Assembly (NCBI RefSeq): GCF_001650715.1
Contig: NZ_LWQT01000028.1
Span: 1-64,000, forward strand
From: Paramagnetospirillum marisnigri
GTDB taxonomy: Bacteria; Pseudomonadota; Alphaproteobacteria; Rhodospirillales; Magnetospirillaceae
DNA length: 64,000 nucleotides
Direction of reading: 5' to 3'
Both the position numbers and the translations under genes were made by a program. Of this stretch, positions 45,572 to 53,670 are shown piece after piece. Numbering within the stretch: position 1 is the stretch's first letter; each line of letters starts with the position of its first letter. A model generated the notes under the pieces. That model was given only the letters and a program-made list of their open reading frames with translations, was not told where the DNA came from and did no database searches.

Positions 45572-46740
45572 AGCGCCACCTCGCCTAGGGTGCGGGACAG
45601 GATGCGGACGGCCTCGTCCATCTCCTGGTCGCCGATGATCAAGGGCGGCAGCAGCCGCACCACATTGTCGCCCGCCCCGACGGTCAGCAGGCCATTGGCG
45701 GCCAGCCGACCGATCAGATCGGTGTTGGGAATGCGCGGCTTGATGCCCAGCATCAGGCCGGTGCCGCGCACCTGCTCGATGAGATCGGGGAAGCGTCCGC
45801 AGGCCTCCTCCACCAGCGCCCGCAGGCGCCGTGCCCTGGCGGCGACGCCTTCCAGGAAACCGGGGTCCAGCATGACGTCCAGCACGGTCTCGGCTACCGC
45901 CATGGCCAGGGGATTGCCGCCGAAGGTGGAGCCATGGGTGCCCGCCGTCATGCCCTTGGCCGCCTTTTCCGTGGCCAGGCAGGCGCCGACCGGAAAGCCG
46001 CCGCCCAGACCCTTGGCCACGCCCATGATGTCGGGCACCACGCCCAGGGGCTGGTGCGCGAACAGCGATCCGGTGCGGCCCATGCCGGTCTGGACCTCGT
46101 CGAAGATCAGCAGCAGGCCGAATTCGTCGGCGGTGGCGCGCAGGCGGCGCAGGTAATCGGGATCACCGGGGATGATGCCGCCCTCGCCCTGGACCGGCTC
46201 GACGCAGATGGCGGCGGTCTCGGGGGTGATGGCGGCCCGCAGAGCGTTCAGATTGCCGAAGGGAACGTGGTCGAAACCCTCCACCACCGGGGCGAAACCC
46301 TCCATATGCTTCTTCTGGCCGCCCGCCGCCACGGTGGCCAGGGTGCGGCCGTGGAAGGCGCCCTCGGCGCAGATGACGCGGAAGCGTTCGGGATGGCCGT
46401 CGGCATGGTGAAACTTGCGCGCCATCTTGATGCTGCATTCCATGGCTTCCGCCCCGGAATTGCAGAAGAACACGGTATCGGCAAAGGTGTTTTCCACCAG
46501 CTTGGCGGCGACCCGTTCCTGGCCCGGCACCCGGTAGAGGTTGGAGCAGTGCCACAGCTGGGCGGCCTGCGTCTTCAGCGCCGCCACCAGCCGGGGATGG
46601 CAGTGGCCCAGGGCGGTCACGGCGACGCCAGAACCGAAATCCAGGTAGCGGCGGCCATCGGTGGCGAACAGATAGGCGCCCTCGCCCCGCTCGAAGGCAA
46701 GGTCGGCACGCGCATAGGTCGGCATCACCACTGGAACCAT
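45568..46740 (-). CDS. argD: Acetylornithine aminotransferase
   Basis: A 390-residue class III PLP aminotransferase: [40 protein letters not shown] and the PLP-lysine segment [14 protein letters not shown]. It makes N-acetylornithine (and may also act in lysine synthesis). ATG 46740, with a GGGAGAGCGGAA lead, is preferred to a start 25 codons upstream that would add unconserved residues. First gene of argD-argF-hslO, behind a candidate TTGACA promoter. Confidence 0.95.
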   Translation of the reverse strand: MVPVVMPTYARADLAFERGEGAYLFATDGRRYLDFGSGVAVTALGHCHPRLVAALKTQAAQLWHCSNLYRVPGQERVAAKLVENTFADTVFFCNSGAEAMECSIKMARKFHHADGHPERFRVICAEGAFHGRTLATVAAGGQKKHMEGFAPVVEGFDHVPFGNLNALRAAITPETAAICVEPVQGEGGIIPGDPDYLRRLRATADEFGLLLIFDEVQTGMGRTGSLFAHQPLGVVPDIMGVAKGLGGGFPVGACLATEKAAKGMTAGTHGSTFGGNPLAMAVAETVLDVMLDPGFLEGVAARARRLRALVEEACGRFPDLIEQVRGTGLMLGIKPRIPNTDLIGRLAANGLLTVGAGDNVVRLLPPLIIGDQEMDEAVRILSRTLGEVAL

Positions 46741-46827
46741 TTCCGCTCTCCCGAACGCCTGGGCTGCAATACCGGGGGGCTCGCTCGAACGAGCGAAAAC
46801 CACAGACGCGCTCATGGAAAGCGGCGG

Positions 46828-46856
46828 AGTATCGATAAGAATCGGCCCAATGTCAA
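46828..46856 (-). promoter_or_regulatory. Candidate promoter of argD-argF-hslO
   Basis: On the minus strand, TTGACA (46856-46851) is a perfect -35; 17 bases on is GATACT (46833-46828), matching four of six -10 positions. It would give a leader of about 80 bases before argD. It directly abuts the hairpin that follows the DUF4242 gene. Confidence 0.5.
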
Positions 46857-46882
46857 CCGCCGGGGGCGGAAACCCCCGGCGG
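46857..46882 (-). terminator. GC-rich hairpin after the DUF4242 gene
   Basis: CCGCCGGGGG (46857-46866) and CCCCCGGCGG (46873-46882) form a perfect 10-bp stem with a 6-base loop, 11 bases past the DUF4242 stop. No T-run follows, so termination may be Rho-assisted; it insulates the DUF4242 gene from argD. Confidence 0.5.
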
Positions 46883-46893
46883 CGGCGGCGGAA

Positions 46894-47199
46894 TCAGGCG
46901 GCTTTCCGCGGTCGGAACAGATTGCCGGGAGCGGCCATGCGCACTTCGGTGATGGAGTCGAAGGGTAATCCCACCCGTTGATGCGCCCGGCGAACGGCCT
47001 CGGCGTCGGGGGCCAGGGTCAGGCAGAAGGCGCGGCCGTCGCCCAGGCCGACTCCGACCTGCATGACCACCACGCCCTCGGCTTGGCAGGCGGCCTGGTA
47101 CTGATCGAAAAAGTCGGCGAATTGCGGTTCGGTCAGGCCATCGGGAAAGGTTCCCCGGTCCTTGTCGTGGGTATCGATGAAAAGCTTCAGGGCATCCAT
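46894..47199 (-). CDS. DUF4242-like small protein
   Basis: A 101-residue protein resembling DUF4242 (ferredoxin-like beta-alpha-beta fold). The C-terminal pattern LAPDAEAVRRAHQRVGLPFDSITEVR matches the family's conserved AxxxHxxxGxPxxxxxEV core. No membrane part or signal. Function unknown; relatives are often annotated as nickel-binding, which I cannot support here. It is divergent from the peroxidase gene across about 140 bases. Confidence 0.65.
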   Translation of the reverse strand: MDALKLFIDTHDKDRGTFPDGLTEPQFADFFDQYQAACQAEGVVVMQVGVGLGDGRAFCLTLAPDAEAVRRAHQRVGLPFDSITEVRMAAPGNLFRPRKAA

Positions 47200-47340
47200 G
47201 GTCTGTCTCCTGGGCGCCGGGTTGCGGATGGAGGGAACCCTAACGCTCCAGCCCGGCCCGATCTGTATCCTCGGCTACAGAAGCGCGGGACCGTCGGGGC
47301 TAGCCTGTGGATCTCACGGAAGACCATGGGGGAGGCCATC

Positions 47341-48675
47341 ATGAATGCCGATCTATCCACGGTGCTGGGCTATGGCGGCGCGGTGGTCCTGTTCGCCACC
47401 ACGGCCCTGGTGCTGCTGGTGCGTGCCGATCTGGCCCCGGCGGCGGGGCTGGGGGCTGTCCTGGACGGGGGCGGCAAATGGTTCCTGGGGGCGGCGCTGG
47501 GAGCGGGGGTGATCGCCTTCAGCCTGAAGCTGGTCATTATCCTGACCCTTTCCAGCTTTCCGGAACAGACCATCGCGCCGCTGGTGCCACCCCCCGCAAC
47601 GGCCATGGTGTCGGCCGAGTCCCCCGATGCCTTCGCCCCATCCGCCGACGCCGCCCCCGGCCATGTCTGGAAGGCCTTGCCCCCGGTGGCGCCGTCCCCG
47701 CCGGACAATCCCGCCACGCCGGCCAAGGTGTCGCTGGGCCAGCGGCTGTTCCACGATCCCATCCTGTCCATCGATCGCACCGTGTCCTGCGCCAGTTGCC
47801 ACGACCTTGGCCTCGGCGCGGGCACCGACCGGCGGGCCACCGCCATCGGAGTCACCCATGTGCCGGGTCGGCGCAACGCTCCCACCGTCTGGAACGCGGC
47901 ATTCCAGGCCCGGCTGTTCTGGGACGGCCGGGCCGGATCGCTGGAGGAACAGGCCATGGGGCCGCCGCTCAATCCCGACGAGATGGGCATGCCCTCGGCC
48001 CAGGCCATCGAGGAGCGGATCGGGGCGGACGCGTCCTACCGCGAAGCCTTCGCCCAGGCCTTCGGCGACGACCGGCCGGTCAGCATGCGCCGGGTGGTCC
48101 AGGCCCTCGCCGCCTTCGAGCGCAGCCTGATCACCGCCGACAGCCCCTATGACCGCTTCGTCTCGGGTGACGCCGAAGCCCTGGGCCCGGGCCAACAGCG
48201 CGGCATGTGGCTGTTCCAGGCGGTGGGCTGCGTCATGTGCCATTCCGGCGCCAATTTCAGCGGCGCCAGCCTGATCGGTCCCCGCAACCCCTATGCGCCG
48301 CTGCTGGCCAGCCGTTCGCCCCTGGCCCGCTCCCATGGGCTGGGGGCCGACAAGGGCCGGGCGGGGGAGGCGGCGGCCGATGGCATCTGGCGGATTCCAT
48401 CCTTGCGCAACGTCGCCCTGACGGCACCGTATTTCCATAACGGCGCGGTCGGCGACCTGAGCGAGGCGGTGCGGGTGATGGCCACCACCCAGTTGGGGGC
48501 GGTCATCAGCAATGATCCCGGCCTGCGGCGGGTGCCGCGCTGGTCGGCCGCCGAGGAGCGGTTCCGCGTGGTTGACCGGCTGGTGCTGAGCGAGCAGGAT
48601 ATCGCCGATATCGTCTCTTTCCTGAACGCGCTGACCAGCGACAGCCTTTCCCGGGGGGCGGCCCGCATCCCATGA
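47341..48675 (+). CDS. Membrane-anchored dihaem cytochrome c peroxidase (MauG/CCP family)
   Basis: A 444-residue protein with two N-terminal membrane helices (about residues 8-27 and 42-66), a Pro/Ala linker, then a CCP/MauG domain. It has two c-type haem motifs, CASCH (about 147-151) and CVMCH (about 299-303), and the conserved LFWDGRAGSLEEQA stretch between them. ATG 47341 has GGGGGAGG six bases upstream. Classical CCPs have a cleavable signal instead of two helices, so this one probably stays on the periplasmic face of the inner membrane. It should reduce H2O2 or oxidise a protein partner. It ends in a coupled mini-ORF before a Crp/Fnr regulator. Confidence 0.88.
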   Translation: MNADLSTVLGYGGAVVLFATTALVLLVRADLAPAAGLGAVLDGGGKWFLGAALGAGVIAFSLKLVIILTLSSFPEQTIAPLVPPPATAMVSAESPDAFAPSADAAPGHVWKALPPVAPSPPDNPATPAKVSLGQRLFHDPILSIDRTVSCASCHDLGLGAGTDRRATAIGVTHVPGRRNAPTVWNAAFQARLFWDGRAGSLEEQAMGPPLNPDEMGMPSAQAIEERIGADASYREAFAQAFGDDRPVSMRRVVQALAAFERSLITADSPYDRFVSGDAEALGPGQQRGMWLFQAVGCVMCHSGANFSGASLIGPRNPYAPLLASRSPLARSHGLGADKGRAGEAAADGIWRIPSLRNVALTAPYFHNGAVGDLSEAVRVMATTQLGAVISNDPGLRRVPRWSAAEERFRVVDRLVLSEQDIADIVSFLNALTSDSLSRGAARIP

Positions 48676-48691
48676 CCACACTCATCCCATG
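48672..48691 (+). other. Six-codon mini-ORF between peroxidase and regulator genes
   Basis: ATG 48672 overlaps the peroxidase stop (ATGA), reads MTTLIP and stops at TGA 48690-48692, which itself overlaps the ATG (48689) of the Crp/Fnr gene. It was created by a 17-base tandem duplication: CATGACCACACT occurs at 48671 and again at 48688. It could pass ribosomes from one gene to the next or be neutral. Confidence 0.6.
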
Positions 48692-49363
48692 ACCACACTT
48701 GGCGACATCGCCGCCTTCGCGGGGCTTTCGCCCCAGGGGCGGCAACGGCTGGCGCAGGGGGCCGTCACCCATCGCTTTCCGGCGGGCAAGACCATCGTCG
48801 AGAAGGGGCAGGAGGTATCGGGGGCCTATTTCGTCCTGGCGGGGCGGCTGCGGGTCTTCACCCTGCTGCCCGGCGGCAAGGAAGCCACCTTGTATCTGCT
48901 GCGGCCGGGCGAGACCTGCGTCCTGGCCATGAACAGCCTGTTCAACGACCTGCTTTATCCCGCCTGGGTCGAGACCGAGGCGGACTCCGCCGTGGCCATC
49001 GTGCCCGGTCGGCTGTATCGCGGCCTGTTTGAGGACGAGGCGGTGATCCGCGACCTGACGGTGCGGACCCTGTCGACCCTGGTGTTCCGGTTGATGGCGG
49101 AACTGGATCAGGTCCACGCCTGCACCGTGGAGCAGCGGCTGGCCAATTTCCTGCTGGTACGGGCCTCGGGCACCCGGGAGGTTCGCCAGACCCAGCAAGA
49201 TATCGCCGATCATATCGGCACCACCCGCGAGGTGGTGGCGCGGCTGACCAGCCGTTTGGCCCAGCGCGGCCTGATCCGGACCGGGCGGGGACGGATTTCG
49301 CTGCTGCGGCCGTCTGCCCTGGCCAATCTGGCGCGGGACGAGGATCAGCCCTTGAGCTTGTAG
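48689..49363 (+). CDS. Crp/Fnr-family transcriptional regulator
   Basis: A 224-residue regulator with an N-terminal cyclic-nucleotide-binding-type beta barrel (RFPAGKTIVEKGQEVSG; LLPGGKEATLYLLRPGE) and a C-terminal winged helix (TQQDIADHIGTTREVVARLT). There is no N-terminal cysteine set for an Fe-S cluster, so it is not an oxygen-sensing FNR; the ligand is unknown. It follows the peroxidase gene directly and may control it. It ends 19 bases inside the convergent ABC permease gene. Confidence 0.88.
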   Translation: MTTLGDIAAFAGLSPQGRQRLAQGAVTHRFPAGKTIVEKGQEVSGAYFVLAGRLRVFTLLPGGKEATLYLLRPGETCVLAMNSLFNDLLYPAWVETEADSAVAIVPGRLYRGLFEDEAVIRDLTVRTLSTLVFRLMAELDQVHACTVEQRLANFLLVRASGTREVRQTQQDIADHIGTTREVVARLTSRLAQRGLIRTGRGRISLLRPSALANLARDEDQPLSL

Positions 49364-50157
49364 CCCGTCGACAGCATGCGCCAGGTGATGGCCAGCAGCA
49401 CCAGATCGGCGGCGGCGACCACCGCGATGCCCACGGCGGTGGAGCCGTCCGACACCCCGATGAATCCGGCCCGGAAGCCGTCGATCATGTAGAAGAAGGG
49501 GTTGAGCACGGCGAAGAGATGGAGGCCCTCGGGCAGCCGCTCGATGGAGTAGAAGGTGCCCGACAGGAAGGACAGCGGCGTCACGATGAAATTGGTGACG
49601 GCGGCCATGTGGTCGAACTTGTCGGCCCAGATGCCGCCCATCATGCCCAGCAGCGACAGCATCAGCGACCCCATGACGGCGTGATAGAGGATCAGGCCGG
49701 GATTGTGCACCGGCATGGGCACGAACATCGCCATGACCAGACCCACCGCCACCCCTACCGCCAATCCGCGCGCCACGCCGCCCATGGCCACCGCCAGGGT
49801 CTGTTCGGTGCCGGTGAGCGGCGGCATCAGCATGTCGACGATATTGCCCTGGACCTTGGCGATGATCAGCGAGGACGAGGTATTGGCGAAGGCGTTCTGG
49901 ACCATGGCCATCATGATCAGGCCGGGGCCGAGGAACTGGACATAGGGCACGCCCTTGACCTGGGCCGCCACCGGCCCCAGCGCCAGGGCGAAGACCGCCA
50001 GGAACAGCAAGGTGGTCACCACCGGGGCGATGATGGTCTGGAAATAGACCTTGAGGAAGCGTCGCACCTCCTTCATGAACAAGGTCCTGGCGCCCAGCCA
50101 GTTGACCGCGCCATAGGAACGGGGCTGCAAGACCCGGGGATCGGCATTGTCCGTCAT
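49345..50157 (-). CDS. ABC-2 type transporter permease
   Basis: A 270-residue inner-membrane permease with about six helices and the ABC-2 signature region (VTPLSFLSGTFYSIERLPEG, then NPFFYMIDGFRAGFIG). ATG 50157 begins the conserved protein. Similar permeases (YadH, NodJ, DrrB) work with an ABC ATPase, but none is adjacent: recX is divergent and the regulator convergent. Substrate unknown. Its 3' end overlaps the Crp/Fnr gene. Confidence 0.88.
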   Translation of the reverse strand: MTDNADPRVLQPRSYGAVNWLGARTLFMKEVRRFLKVYFQTIIAPVVTTLLFLAVFALALGPVAAQVKGVPYVQFLGPGLIMMAMVQNAFANTSSSLIIAKVQGNIVDMLMPPLTGTEQTLAVAMGGVARGLAVGVAVGLVMAMFVPMPVHNPGLILYHAVMGSLMLSLLGMMGGIWADKFDHMAAVTNFIVTPLSFLSGTFYSIERLPEGLHLFAVLNPFFYMIDGFRAGFIGVSDGSTAVGIAVVAAADLVLLAITWRMLSTGYKLKG

Positions 50158-50172
50158 GCTAAGCTCGCCTTC

Positions 50173-50730
50173 ATGAACACCAGGACCGAACGGCGCCCGC
50201 CGCCCAGGATCACCGCATCCTATCTCGAGAATGCCTCGCTGCATTATCTCGAACGCTACGCCTCGTCCAGGGCCAATCTGCGCCGGGTGCTCATGCGCAA
50301 GGTCGAGCGCTCGCTGGCCCATCACGGCGGCGAGGCCGCCGAGGCCCAGGCGCAGGTGGAGGTCGTGCTGGAGAAGCTGGCCCGGCTGGGCTATCTCGAC
50401 GATGCCGCCTATGCCGAGACCAAGACCCGCTCGCTGCACCGGCGCGGCGGCTCGCTGCGGCTGATCCGGGCCGCCCTGTCGGCCAAGGGGGTCGAGGCCG
50501 AAGCCGCCGAGGCGGCGCTGGCCGGCTTGCGCGAGTCCGCCGCCGATCCCGATCTGGTGGCCGCCCTGGCCCTGGCGCGCCGCCGTCGCCTGGGGCCGTA
50601 TCGCGCTCCGGACAAGCGGGCGGAATTCCGGATGAAGGATCTGGCCGCCCTGGGCCGGGCGGGGTTCTCTTTCGAGATCTGCCGCGCCGTGGTGGAGGCC
50701 GACGACCCCGAGTCCCTATTGGGCAGTTGA
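50173..50730 (+). CDS. recX: RecX regulatory protein
   Basis: A 185-residue RecX-family protein of helical three-helix repeats: LHYLERYASSRANLRRVLMR, KLARLGYLDDAAYAETKTRS and a C-terminal DLAALGRAGFSFEICRAVVE. It inhibits or modulates RecA filaments. recA is not beside it. Fifteen bases separate its ATG from the divergent permease start, and its end overlaps the MscS gene by 15 bases. Confidence 0.87.
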   Translation: MNTRTERRPPPRITASYLENASLHYLERYASSRANLRRVLMRKVERSLAHHGGEAAEAQAQVEVVLEKLARLGYLDDAAYAETKTRSLHRRGGSLRLIRAALSAKGVEAEAAEAALAGLRESAADPDLVAALALARRRRLGPYRAPDKRAEFRMKDLAALGRAGFSFEICRAVVEADDPESLLGS

Positions 50731-52050
50731 GGCGCCGCCGATCAGGCTGACCCGCAGCGAGGCGACCGGAAGGTCGATATCCTCGGCGTCGAACCGCCGC
50801 TTGATGCGTCGGTTGAACTCGCGAATCAGGGCGGCCCGGTCGCCGGGGGTGGTCTTGATGCGGGCGCGGATCATGGCGCCGGTGGCATCCAGCTTTTCCA
50901 TCCCCAGCACCTCGATGGGCTCGGCGATATAGCTGCCCCATTTGGTGTCGGCCTGAAGCTCGCCTCCCAGTTCCTCCATGATGGCGACGACCCGGTCGGT
51001 GTCCTCGCCCAGGTCCACCGTCACATCCAGCAGGGCGTAGTTGAAGCCCTTGGTGGCGTTGACCACCGTGGTCACGGCGCTGAACGGTACCGTATGCAGG
51101 CTGCCATTGGCGTCTCGCAGGCGGATGGCGCGGATGGAGATGGCTTCCACCGTGCCCACATGCTCGCCCAGCTTGACCGAATCGCCGACCGCGATAGTGT
51201 CCTCGAACAGGATGAAGACACCGGTGATGATGTCCTGGACCAGCTTCTGCGAGCCGAAGCCGATGGCGATGCCCAGCACACCGGCACCGGCCAGTAGCGG
51301 CGCGATGTTGACCCCCAGTTCCGACAGCAGGATCAGCACCACCATCACCACCAGCAGCACGAACACCGCGTTGCGGGCCAGCGGCAGCAAGGTGCGGGCG
51401 CGGCCCGAGCGCTGTCGCAAATTGCCCTCGGAATCGGTGGCGGTCAGGTAGCGTTCGATGGAGGTGTTGAGCAGGTGCCAGAAGACCAGGGCGCCCACCA
51501 GCACCACGGCGATATGCACCAGGGTCGAGGCCACCTGCCGCCCCACCTGGGAATCCAGCAGGCTGGCGGGGTCGAAGCCCCAGAGCTGTGCCAGGGCCAG
51601 CCCGGCGATAACGGCGATCAGCACCCGGAGAATCCGGTGCAGCAGCGACAGATAGCGGTTGGCGCGGCTTTCGGCCAGTCCCGCCGCCAGCAGCCGGTTG
51701 ACCAGTCGCCGTTCCACATGGGTTAGTCCCACCGCCAGGACGAAGATGGCCAAGGTGGCCAGTCCGACCCGCAGGTCACCTGCCTTGTCCGACAGCCGTT
51801 CCAGCAGGCCGGGCTGGGCGGGGCGGCTGGCGGTCTCTGCGGCCGCCAAGAGCTTCAACTGGCCGATCAGGGCGTCGCGCGCCTTGGCGTCTTCCAGGGT
51901 GGCGGCCAGCCGGGCGGCATCCGCGGCCGAGGGCGGCGCGGGGGCGGCCGCCAGGGCCGGGGCGGCCAGCAGCACGACCAAGATCAGGCTGGCCAAGTTC
52001 AGACTGGCAAGCAGCCGCTTCAGCGGGCTATAGGTGGAAGTCAGGCTCAT
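50716..52050 (-). CDS. MscS-family mechanosensitive channel
   Basis: A 444-residue channel. A signal-like N-terminal helix (residues about 15-35), a periplasmic linker, and four further membrane helices lead into the MscS pore segment (LLAGAGVLGIAIGFGSQKLV) and the beta domain (GDSVKLGEHVGTVEAISIR). The C-terminal cytoplasmic alpha/beta part is complete. ATG 52050 is preferred to an ATG 12 codons upstream because it starts the hydrophobic leader. It protects against osmotic downshock. Confidence 0.9.
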   Translation of the reverse strand: MSLTSTYSPLKRLLASLNLASLILVVLLAAPALAAAPAPPSAADAARLAATLEDAKARDALIGQLKLLAAAETASRPAQPGLLERLSDKAGDLRVGLATLAIFVLAVGLTHVERRLVNRLLAAGLAESRANRYLSLLHRILRVLIAVIAGLALAQLWGFDPASLLDSQVGRQVASTLVHIAVVLVGALVFWHLLNTSIERYLTATDSEGNLRQRSGRARTLLPLARNAVFVLLVVMVVLILLSELGVNIAPLLAGAGVLGIAIGFGSQKLVQDIITGVFILFEDTIAVGDSVKLGEHVGTVEAISIRAIRLRDANGSLHTVPFSAVTTVVNATKGFNYALLDVTVDLGEDTDRVVAIMEELGGELQADTKWGSYIAEPIEVLGMEKLDATGAMIRARIKTTPGDRAALIREFNRRIKRRFDAEDIDLPVASLRVSLIGGASTAQ

Positions 52051-52120
52051 GGCGCGTCCCCGTCGGCGGATCGTGGCGCACACCATGGCCGCCGGAATGG
52101 CTTAAATCAAGGGATACGGC

Positions 52121-52468
52121 ATGTCGGACCAGGTCACCATCTACCACAACCCCCGCTGCGGCAAGTCGCGCGACACCTTGAAGCTGATCGAGGGCAAGGG
52201 CATCGCTCCCAGGATCGTGGACTACCTGAAGGAGCCGCCCAGCGTGGCCGAGCTGACCCGCATCCTGGCCCTGCTGGGCAAGCGGCCGGTGGAGATCACC
52301 CGGCGCAAGGAAGCGCTGGACGCTGGCTTCGATCCGGCCCTGTTTGAGGACGGCGCCCTGATCGCGGCGCTGGTCGCCCATCCCATTGCCATCGAGCGGC
52401 CCATCGTGGTCAAGGGCGACAAGGCCGCCCTGGGCCGTCCGCCGGAAAACGTGCTGGGGATCTTGTAG
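52121..52468 (+). CDS. arsC: ArsC-family arsenate reductase (glutaredoxin type)
   Basis: A 115-residue thioredoxin-fold ArsC: YHNPRCGKSRDTL carries the catalytic Cys12-like residue, and the conserved arginine segment is ERPIVVKGDKAALGRPPE. The single-cysteine layout fits glutaredoxin-dependent arsenate reductases (ArsC/YffB family). No arsB or arsR is nearby, so it may be a housekeeping family member. It is divergent from the MscS gene. Confidence 0.9.
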   Translation: MSDQVTIYHNPRCGKSRDTLKLIEGKGIAPRIVDYLKEPPSVAELTRILALLGKRPVEITRRKEALDAGFDPALFEDGALIAALVAHPIAIERPIVVKGDKAALGRPPENVLGIL

Positions 52469-52497
52469 GGGGGCGCGACAGCTGTTTCTCCTCCTTC

Positions 52498-53577
52498 TTA
52501 TTGGGAGCTTGCCGCGACGATATAGCCGCTATACGCCCGGCTGACCTCGGGGACCATGGTGACGGTCCGTATGGCGAGTCCGCATTGCGCCAAGACGGCC
52601 CGGAAGGGATGCAGACGGTAGACTCCTCGGCGAAGGCTTCTGGTTCCATCCAGATTCACCACATCGTCGGCGATGGCCACGTTTGCGGATCGTTGTCGGG
52701 CAAAGTCAAAGACGGATACCAACTCAGCCGGGGACAGAAGCTGGCATGCCGCCGACAGGCAGATCACGTCGATGATCTGGGGAAGCCGGTCGTTCAGCCG
52801 GCCTTCCGCCATCTGCGCGACATTGCCCGCCATGATCATCAGGCCAGGAGTCCGCTTACGCGCCAGGGCGACGACTGATTTGGTCGGCTCGATGCCGAAC
52901 AGGGCGCATCCTTCGCCGCGGCGCGACATTTCCTTGCCGACGGCTTGGATGACGGCCCCGTCATAGCAGCCAATTTCCAGGCAGATGCCATCGGGGGGCA
53001 TCAGATCGGCGATCAAACGGGCAAATTCCAGACGCCGCGGCGAGTCCACGTCGCTATAGTCGATGCAGGGGGGCGCGTCGGGGTCAAATAACGGCGGACC
53101 GGGATCATCATCTTCCTGGGCGTTCTCTCCGGTCTCCAGTAAATCCCTCAAAGGGGTGAGGGGGGGCATGAAGGGGTTTCTCAGGCAGTGAAGAAGTTGC
53201 AGAGCATCGTCGGCTTCGGCCATGCGGCCCTGTTCGAAGGCGGACCGGGCGCGGGACAGGGCTTCGGCCTGGATGGTATCGATCTCGGCCAGGTTAAGCT
53301 TGAAGATCCATGATGATCGCGTCGCCTGGTCGCCCAGGGATGCCATTGCCTCGCGGACCAGCCCGGTACGTTCATCCCCATTCGCCGAGGCTTTCGCCAG
53401 GAAATGAAGGCTGGCCCAATGGTTGCCGAGAGCACGGCAGTTCTGGGCGAGATCTTCGGCGCATTGGGGATGGCGGCCGAGGAAAGCCTCGGATGCGCTC
53501 AATTGGTCCGGGGTTCCCAGAATGGAATGTATAAAGCCCAAAACATCCGGTGACGGGGCGGGATCAACCGAGTTCAT
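52498..53577 (-). CDS. Predicted SAM-dependent methyltransferase
   Basis: A 359-residue protein. The C-terminal half looks like a class I methyltransferase: GICLEIGCYDGAVIQAVG (SAM-binding GxGxxxG-like loop), FGIEPTKSVVALARKR (acidic motif II) and IIDVICLSAACQLLSP (motif IV). The N-terminal 165 residues are helical and TPR-like (many Ala/Leu repeats, EQGRMAEADDALQLLHCL). Substrate is unknown. It is transcribed alone on the minus strand. Confidence 0.7.
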   Translation of the reverse strand: MNSVDPAPSPDVLGFIHSILGTPDQLSASEAFLGRHPQCAEDLAQNCRALGNHWASLHFLAKASANGDERTGLVREAMASLGDQATRSSWIFKLNLAEIDTIQAEALSRARSAFEQGRMAEADDALQLLHCLRNPFMPPLTPLRDLLETGENAQEDDDPGPPLFDPDAPPCIDYSDVDSPRRLEFARLIADLMPPDGICLEIGCYDGAVIQAVGKEMSRRGEGCALFGIEPTKSVVALARKRTPGLMIMAGNVAQMAEGRLNDRLPQIIDVICLSAACQLLSPAELVSVFDFARQRSANVAIADDVVNLDGTRSLRRGVYRLHPFRAVLAQCGLAIRTVTMVPEVSRAYSGYIVAASSQ

Positions 53578-53670
53578 CCGCCGAGATCCTTCCCGGTCAA
53601 GGGTGAACGAATAACTCCTTTTCGGCGAGCTTACGCCATGGCGCGACCATCGTGAAGACCCAAGATCGAC

